Below are positions 17,151 through 26,100 of a stretch of 64,000 nucleotides of DNA, in pieces. This DNA comes from Actinomadura macra NBRC 14102 (GTDB lineage: Bacteria > Actinomycetota > Actinomycetes > Streptosporangiales > Streptosporangiaceae), in contig NZ_BCQT01000018.1 in assembly GCF_001552215.1 (NCBI RefSeq), positions 310,001 to 374,000 on the forward strand, read 5' to 3'. Below the pieces are notes generated by a model. The model worked only from the letters and a program-made list of their open reading frames with translations. It did not search any database and was not told the origin of the DNA. How positions within the stretch are numbered: position 1 is the first letter of the stretch; each line of letters opens with the position of its first letter. The translations under genes were made by a program, and so were the position numbers.

Positions 17151-20100
17151 CGCGGTCGCCCCTGGAATCAGTGCTGCCGCTGACCCCCCTTCAGGACGGG
17201 CTGCTGTTTCACGCCCTGTTCGATGAGGACGGGGTCGATGTCTACAACGCGCAGATCGCCTGCGAGCTGGCGGGCCCCGTGGACGTGGCGGTGCTGCGGA
17301 GATCATGGCACGAGCTGGTCGCCCGGCATGTGGCGCTGCGCGCCGGATTCCTGCGACGCAGATCCGGGCGGACCGTCCAGGCGATCGCCCGGACGGCCGA
17401 TCCGCCCTGGACGGACGTGGATCTCGGCGACCTGGCCCCGGCGGACCGGGACGAACGCGTCGCGGAACTGCTCGCGGACGAGCGGGCACGGCGCTTCGAA
17501 GTGGATCGTCCGCCGCTCCTGCGGCTCCTGCTGGTGCGCAAGGCCGCCGACCGGTACGTCATGGCCTGCACCTTTCACCACATCGTGCTGGACGGCTGGT
17601 CGACGCCGCTGGTCTTCCGCGACCTGTTCGAGATCTATGCCCGCGGTGGGGACGGCGGCGCGCTGGCTCCGGCCGTCCCGTTCACCGGCTTCCTTGAGTG
17701 GCTGGCCTCCCGGGACCGGGACGCCGCAGAGTCCGCGTGGCGCTCCGCGCTCGCCGGCGTCGACCAGCCCACGCTCGTCGACCCGGACGCCGGCCTCACC
17801 CGGACGCCGGTGGCCCCGGAGCGGGTGACGGTCCACCTGCCCGCCGCGTCCACCGCGGCGCTGGGCGCGCTGGCCCGCCGCCGGGGACTGACGATGAGCA
17901 CGGTGATCGAGGTGGCCTGGGCGCTGCTGCTCTGCTCGATGACCGGGCGGGACGACCTGGTGTTCGGCGCGACGGTGTCCGGCCGTCCGGCGGAGCTGCC
18001 CCGGGTCGAGGAGATGGTCGGGCTCCTCATCAACACGGTGCCGGTGCGTGTCCGTCTCGACCCCGCCGAGACGCTGGGCGCCCTGCTCGCACGCGTGCAG
18101 GCCGAACAGCTCGAACTCGGCCCGCACCACCATCTGGGCCTGGCCGACGTCCGGCGCCTGGCGGGGATCGGCGAGCTGTTCGACACCGCGGTCGCGTTCG
18201 AGAACACCCCCCTCGACGAGGCCGCCATCGGGTCCGCGGTGCCGGGGCTGGGCATCGAGCTCGTCGACGACGACGCCGACCCCGAGGGCACCCACTACGC
18301 GCTGAGCCTGGCGGCCTTCCCCGGCCGCGCGCTGCGCCTGGAACTGAGCTACCGGCCGGACGTGTTCGACCGGGAGACCGCCGAGGTCTGCGCGGCCCGG
18401 CTGCGGCACCTGCTGGAGACGGCGGTCACCGCCATCGACACCGGAGTCGGCGCGATCGCCCTGACCACGCCGGCGGAGACCGAGACGATCCTCGGTGCCT
18501 GGAACGACACCGCCCATGCGTTCCCGCGGGCGGATCTGGCGACCGTCTTCGAGGCGCGGGCGGAGAACACCCCGGACCTGGTCGCGCTGGTCTGCGGCGA
18601 CGAGTCCCTCACCTACCAGGAGCTCGACGTGCGGGCCGACCGGCTGGCGCACCGGCTGGTCCGCCACGGCGCGGGCCCGGACCGGTTCGTCGCGGTGGCG
18701 CTGCCGCGGACCACCGACGCCGTCGTCGCGACCCTTGCCGTCCTGAAGGCCGGTGCCGTCTACCTTCCGATCGACCCGGAGCAGCCGGAGGAGCGCAACA
18801 CGGCGATCATCGCGGCCGCGGAGCCGGTGGTCCTGCTGGCCACCCGCGCGTCGGGCGCGCGGCTGCCTGAGGCGAACGGCGCGGTCCGCCTGTACGTCGA
18901 GGACGACGGGGACACAGGGGACGCCGGGGGTGTCGAGGACGCCGTGCTCGGCGGGCCGTTCGCCCGCCCCGCATCTCCGCTGCCGCATCACCTGGCGTAC
19001 GCGATCGGCACGTCCGGCTCCACCGGCGAGCCCAAGGCCGTCGCGGTGGAGCACCACAGCCTGTCCAACATGTTCTTCAGCCACCACCGGAACATCTACC
19101 TGCCGACGGAGCGGGCGGCGGGGACGCGGCGGATCCGCGTCACCTTCACGTTCTCCTTCACCTTCGACGGGATCTGGAGCCCGCTGTTCTGGATGATCGC
19201 CGGCCACGAACTGCACCTCGTCGCGGACGAGACCCGGAAGGACGCCCGGGCGCTGGTCGAGTACGTCGCCAAGCACGAGATCGATGTTCTGGAGACGACG
19301 CCGAGCCTTGGTGCGCAACTGCTGGCCGCGGGGCTGACCGGCGGACAGGGCCATCAGCTCAAGGTGCTGGCCGTGGGCGGTGACGAGGTGCCCCGCACGC
19401 TGTGGCGGGAACTGCGCGATTCGTCGCTCATCGCCGTCTTCAACGCCTACGGGCCGACCGAGTGCACCATCGACCCGCTGTACTGCGCGGTCAAGGAGGT
19501 CGAGACCCCGAGCATCGGCCGTCCCGCCGCCAACAACCGGGTGTACGTGCTGGACGGTGCGTTGCGGTTGGTTCCGCCGGGTGTGGTGGGGGAGTTGTAC
19601 ATCGCGGGTGCCGGTTTGGCTCGGGGTTATCTGGGTCGTCCGGGTTTGTCGTCGGAGCGGTTCGTCGCTGATCCGTTTGGTGCGCCGGGGACCCGGATGT
19701 ACCGGACCGGAGATCTGGTGCGGTGGGACGGCGAGGGCCGTTTGGTGTTCGCGGGCCGTGTTGATGAGCAGGTGAAGATTCGCGGGTTCCGGGTGGAGCC
19801 GGGTGAGGTCGAGTCTGTTCTGGGTGGGTTTCCCGATGTGGGGCAGGCCGTGGTGGTGGCCCGGGAGGATCGTCCGGGGGTCAAGCGGCTGGTCGCCTAC
19901 ATCGTCCCGGCCGATGGTCACACGATGGACCCGGAGGCGCTGCGGCACCGGCTGGCGGCGGCGCTGCCGGACTACATGGTCCCGGCGGCGTTCGTGGAAC
20001 TGGAGACCGTGCCGACGAACGCGAACGGCAAGGTGGACCGCCGTGCGCTTCCGGCGCCGGAGATCACCGGCACGGCGCGGTACCGCGAGCCCAGCACACC

Positions 20101-23100
20101 GCGGGAAGAACTCCTGTGCGGCGTGTTCGCAGAGGTGCTGGGCCTTGAGCGGGTCGGGGTCGACGACGGCTTCTTCGAGCTGGGCGGAGACTCGATCACC
20201 TCGATCCAGCTCGCCGCACGGGCCCGCCGGGCCGGGCTGGCCCTGACGCCGCGTGATGTCTTCACGTGCCGGACGGTGGCGGGCCTGGCGCGAGCGGCCC
20301 GGGACGTGGACCCGGAGACCGGGAGCCCGGCTCCGCGGCCGCTCGTGGAGCTGGACGAGCGGGAGTCGGCCTTTCTCGCCGCCTCGGGTGCACCGGACGT
20401 GCAGGAGTACCTTCCGCTGACGCCGCTGCAAGAGGGCCTGCTGTTCCACGCGGTGTACGACGTCGAGGGCGTCGACATCTACAACGTGCAGGTGGCCTGT
20501 GAGCTGGCCGGCGACCTGGACGTGGAGACGTTGCGCGCGTCCTGCCAGGCGCTGCTGGACCGGCACGCGGCGTTGCGTGCGGGCTTCGTGCAGCGGCCTT
20601 CGGGCCGGACGATCCAGGCCATCGCGGACGGCGTCCAGGCGCCGTGGCAGCAAGAGGATCTCACCGGGCTGGACGACCGGGCACGGGGACGGCGTCTGGA
20701 AGAGATCCTGGCGCAGGACCGGGCAGCCCGGTTCGCGATGGACCGGCCGCCGCTGGTGCGGTTCACGCTGATCCGTGTCGAGGCCGAGCGGCATGTGCTG
20801 GCGTTCACCCACCATCACATCCTGCTGGACGGCTGGTCGCTGCCGCGGGTGCTGGACGAGCTGTTCGAGCTGTACGGGCTGCGGGCCGACGCCGGCGCGC
20901 TGGCGACGCCGGCGCCGTTGCGCGACTACCTGGCCTGGCTCGCGGAACGCGAGCCGGGGGCGTCCGAGCAGGCGTGGAGCACTGAACTGGCGGGGGTGGA
21001 GGAGCCGACCTTCCTCGCCCCGGCCGGGCATGCCCGCGGCATGCCGGTGTTCCCGCGGCGGGTGCAGATCGAGCTGCCGGAGACCGCCACCGCCGCTTTG
21101 ACGGCGATGGCCCGTGCGCGTGGCCTGACGCTGAACACGGTGGTGCAGGGCGCGTGGGCGGTGCTGATCGGTGTGCTCACGGGCCGCGACGATGTGGTGT
21201 TCGGTGCGACGGTCGCCGGGCGTCCGGCCGAGCTGCCCGGCGTCGAGGACATGGCCGGGCTGTTGATGAACACCGTTCCGGTGCGCGTCACCCTCGACCC
21301 GGCCGAACCGCTGGGCCGCATGCTGGCCCGGTTGCAGGACCGGCAGTCCGCCCTGGCGCCCCACCAGCACGTGAGCCTCTCCCACCTCCAGCGGCTCGCC
21401 GGCCACGAACTCTTCGACACCCTGATCGCCTTTGAGAACGTCCCCGGTGGTGCCGGGCCCCTGCGCGAGAAAGTGGCGGGGTTGGAGATCACCCCGAGCG
21501 AGGCCGCGGACGCGACCGTCGCCGCCCACTACCCGCTCAGCGTGGCGGTGTTCCCCGGTGAGCGGTTGCGCCTCGACCTGAACTTCCGGCCCGATCTGTT
21601 CGACCGGGCGACCGCCGAGCTCATCGCCGCGCGGCTGCGCCGCCTGCTGGAGACGTCCGTCCACGACCAGGAGACCCCGCTCGGCCGCCTCGACACGGTG
21701 ACCGCCTCGGAGCGGGACGCGATGCTGGTGGCGTGGAACGGCGCTGTCCGTCCCGGGGCCGGCGTGGCTTCGTCGATCCAGGAGGAGTTCGCGCGCCAGG
21801 TCGCCCGGACGCCGCACGCCGTGGCGGTCGTGTTCGGCGGTCGGGAGCTGACGTACGCGGACCTGGACGCGCGCTCGGACGCGCTGGCGCGCAGGCTGGC
21901 CCGGCTCGGGGTGGGACCCGAGGACGCCGTGGCGGTGCTTCAGGAGCGGACGGCCGACCTGGTGATCTCGTTGCTGGCCGTCCTGAAGGCCGGCGGGGCG
22001 TACGTGCCGCTGGAGCGCCGCTTCCCCAAGGCCCGGCTGCGGGACGTCATGCGCGACACCGCCGCCGCCGTGCTCCTGACCGACGCGGCGTCGCGCGGGA
22101 TCGAGTTCGCCCACGGCGCGGCGGTGATCGTGGTCGATGACGACGCGCCGGAGGTCGATGGCGGCGGGCCGGCGGTCCCGGTGCGGGGCCGTCCCGACCA
22201 GCTCGCGTACGTGATGTACACCTCCGGGTCTACCGGAGGGGCCAAGGGCGTGGCGACCACCCATCGCGACGTGCTGGAGTTCGCGGCCGACCAGGCATGG
22301 AAAGACGAGGACCACGCCCGCGTCCTGTTCCATTCGGCGCAGGCGTTCGACGGCACCGTCTACGAGCTGTGGGTGCCGCTGCTGACGGGTGGCCGCGTCG
22401 TGGTGTGCCCGGTCCCGGATCTGGACGTCGCCACCTTGGGCCAGGTGATCGCCGACCACGGAGTCACCGCGGTGTTCATGACGTCGGGCCTTTTCCGGGC
22501 GGTGGCGAGTGAGGCGCCAGGGACGCTCGCGGGTCTCCGGCAGGTGTGGACGGGCGGCGACGTGGTGTCGGCCGCCGGGGTCCGGCGCGTGCTGGAGGCG
22601 TGCCCTGGTCTGGTGCTGGTCGACGTCTACGGCCCGACCGAGACGACGGTGTACGCGACCTACTTTCCGATCCATTCGCCCGACGACGTGCCGGACACGC
22701 TGCCGATCGGTCGGCCGCTGGACAACACCCGGGCGTACGTGCTGGACGGTGCGTTGCGGTTGGTTCCGCCGGGTGTGGTGGGGGAGTTGTACATCGCGGG
22801 TGCCGGTTTGGCTCGGGGTTATCTGGGTCGTCCGGGTTTGTCGTCGGAGCGGTTCGTCGCTGATCCGTTTGGTGTGCCGGGGACCCGGATGTACCGGACC
22901 GGGGATCTGGTGCGGTGGGATTCCGAGGGTCGTTTGGTGTTCGCGGGTCGTGTTGATGAGCAGGTGAAGATTCGCGGGTTCCGGGTGGAGCCGGGTGAGG
23001 TCGAGTCTGTTCTGGGTGGGTTTCCCGATGTGGGGCAGGCCGTGGTGGTGGCCCGGGAGGATCGTCCGGGGGTCAAGCGGCTGGTCGCCTACATCGTCCC

Positions 23101-26100
23101 GGCCGATGGTCACACGATGGACCCGGAGGCGCTGCGGCACCGGCTGGCGGCGGTGCTGCCGGACTACATGGTCCCGGCGGCGTTCGCGGAGCTGGCAGAG
23201 CTGCCGGTGACGGCGAGCGGCAAGGTGGACCGCCGTGCGCTTCCGGCGCCGGAGATCACCGGCACGGCGCACTATCGCGAGCCCGGCACATCGCGGGAAG
23301 AACTGCTGTGCAGAGTGTTCGCCGAAGTGTTGGGTCTTGAGCGGGTCGGTGTCGATGACGACTTCTTCGAGCTGGGCGGAGACTCGATCATCTCCATCCG
23401 GCTCTGCGCACAGGCGCGCGCCGCGGGGCTGGTACTGACCCCCCGCGAGGTGTTCACCTGCCGCAACGCCGCAGCACTGGCACGAGCGGCGCGGGTCCCG
23501 GACGCGGCGACCGGGGAGGCGGCAGCGCGACCGCTACTCGATCTCGACGCGGGCGAACTGGCCTTCCTCTCGGCTTCGCAGCCGACGGAGGTCGAGGAGT
23601 ACCTACCGCTGTCGCCGCTGCAAGAGGGCCTGCTGTTCCATGCGGTGTACGACGTGGAGGGCGTCGACGTCTACAACGTGCAGGTGGCGTGTGAGCTGGC
23701 CGGCGATCTGGACGTGGAGATGCTGCGCGCGTCCTGCCAGGCGCTGCTGGACCGGCACACCGTACTGCGCGCCGGGTTCGTGCAGGGCCGCTCGGGCCGG
23801 AGCGTCCAGGCCATCGCCGAGAGCGTGGAGGTGCCGTTCAGGCGCGTCGATGCCGGCGGGCCCGAGGGGCCGGCGCGGCGAGGGCGCCTGGAACGGCTGC
23901 TGGCGGAGGAGAGGACGGCCCGGTTCGCGATGGACCGCCCGCCGCTGGCGCGCTTCCTGCTGATCCGGCTCGGCCCGGACCGGCATGTGCTGGCCTTCAC
24001 CCACCATCACATCCTGCTGGACGGCTGGTCCCTACCGGCGGTCCTGCGCGATCTGTTCGAGCTCTACGGGCACCGCGCCGACAACGACCGGCTGCCGCCG
24101 CCGGTACCCCTGCGCGACTACCTGGCCTGGCTCGCGAGCCGTGACGTGGACGCCTCCGAACGTGCGTGGCGTACCGAACTGGCGGGCCTGGACGAGCCGG
24201 CTCTCGTGGCCCCGGCCGCGCAGGGAGGCGGCCTGCCGGTGCTCCCGCGGCGGGTTCGCATCGAGCTGCCGGAGACCGCCACCGCCGCTTTGACGGCGAT
24301 GGCCCGTGCGCGTGGCCTGACGCTGAACACGGTGGTGCAGGGCGCGTGGGCGGTGCTCGTAGGCATCCTGACGGGCCGCGATGACGTGGTCTTCGGTGCG
24401 ACGGTCGCCGGGCGTCCGGCCGAGCTGCCCGGCGTTGAGGACATGGCCGGGCTGTTGATGAACACCGTTCCGGTGCGCGTCACCCTCGACCCGGCCGAAC
24501 CGCTCAGCCGCATGCTGGCCCGGTTGCAGGACCGGCAGTCCGCCCTGGCCGCCCACCAGTACCTCGCCCTGTCCCACATCCAGCGCCTCGCCGGCCACGA
24601 GCTCTTCGACACCTCGATCATCTTCCAGAATCTCGGCGACGACGAGGGGCCCCTGCGCTACCGGGTCGCGGACGTCGAGGTGACCGTCACCGACGGCGGG
24701 AACGAGACGGTGGGGACCACGCACTACCCGCTGACCCTCATCGCGATGCCGGGGCCGCGGCTCCGCCTGCATCTCAGCTACCGGCCGGATCTGATCGACG
24801 CCGGCGCCGCGACGAACGTCATGGACCGGCTGCAGCGCCTGCTGACCGTGCCGGCCGACGATCTGGACATCCCGCTCAACAAGCTCGATTCATTGGGTGC
24901 CCGGGAGCGCCGGGACCTCCTCGAAGCGCGCAACGACACCGCCGCCCCCTACCCGCCGGGCACGCTGCCCGAGCTGATGCGCGCCCAGGTGCGGCGCACT
25001 CCGGACGCGGTCGCGCTGGTCGCCGGGAGCGAGTCCCTGACGTACCGCGAGCTCGACGCGCGCGTGGACCGCCTCGCGAACCGGCTCTACGCGGCGGGGG
25101 CCGGACGCGGGCGTGTCGTGGCGGTGGCGCTGCCGCGTTCACCCGAGGCGGTCATCGCCCTGCACGCGATCCACCGGACCGGCGCGGCGTATGTGCCGGT
25201 CGATCCGGGCCTCCCGCCGGACCGGGCGCGGTTCATCGTCGAGGACACCGACGCGGTGGCCGTCCTCACCCCCGACAGCTACAGGGAACTGACCGGCGAC
25301 GCGGTGCCCTCGCCCACCGCGCCGCCTGGACCGGGGCCGCTCGACGCCGCCTACGTCATCTACACGTCCGGATCGACCGGTCGGCCGAAAGGTGTGGTCG
25401 TGCCCCATGCCGGGGTCGTGAACCAGCTGCTGTGGATGCAGGAGAGGTATCCGCTCGGCCCGGACGACCGCGTGCTGCTGAAGACGACCGCGAGCTTCGA
25501 CGTGTCGGTCTGGGAGTACTTCTGGCCGCTGATGGCGGGCGCGACGCTCGTCGTCGCCCGGCCCGACGGGCACCGGGATCCGGTCTACCTCGCCGGACTG
25601 ATCGAACGGGAGAGGGTGACCACCGTTCAGTTCGTCCCCTCCATGCTGGAGGCCTTCGTCAGGACGCCGGGCCTACCGGCACTTTCCACGTTGCGGCGCG
25701 TCCTGTGCATCGGTGAGGCGCTCGGCACGGCACTGGCGGAACGGTTCCATGCCCTGTTCGACGCCGAACTGCACAACCTCTATGGCCCCACGGAGACCTC
25801 GCTCGCCTCCACCGCGTTCGAGTCCAGGACGGGCACGCGGGAACTCTCGATCCCGATCGGCCTTCCCCTCGCCAATACCCGGGTGTACGTGCTGGACAGT
25901 GCGTTGCGGTTGGTTCCGCCGGGTGTGGTGGGGGAGCTGTACATCGCGGGTGCCGGGTTGGCTCGGGGCTACCTGCGTCGTCCGGGTCTGTCGTCGGAGC
26001 GGTTCGTCGCTGATCCGTTCGGTGCGCCGGGAACCCGGATGTACCGGACCGGAGATCTGGTGCGCTGGGACGGCGAGGGCCTGCTGGACTTCGCGGGCCG

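Noticed and set aside
17303..23272. A 1989-codon open frame on the minus strand
   Set aside because: It is antisense to the NRPS gene, a common effect of high GC3. It encodes no recognisable domain, while the plus strand has clear C, A and T motifs.
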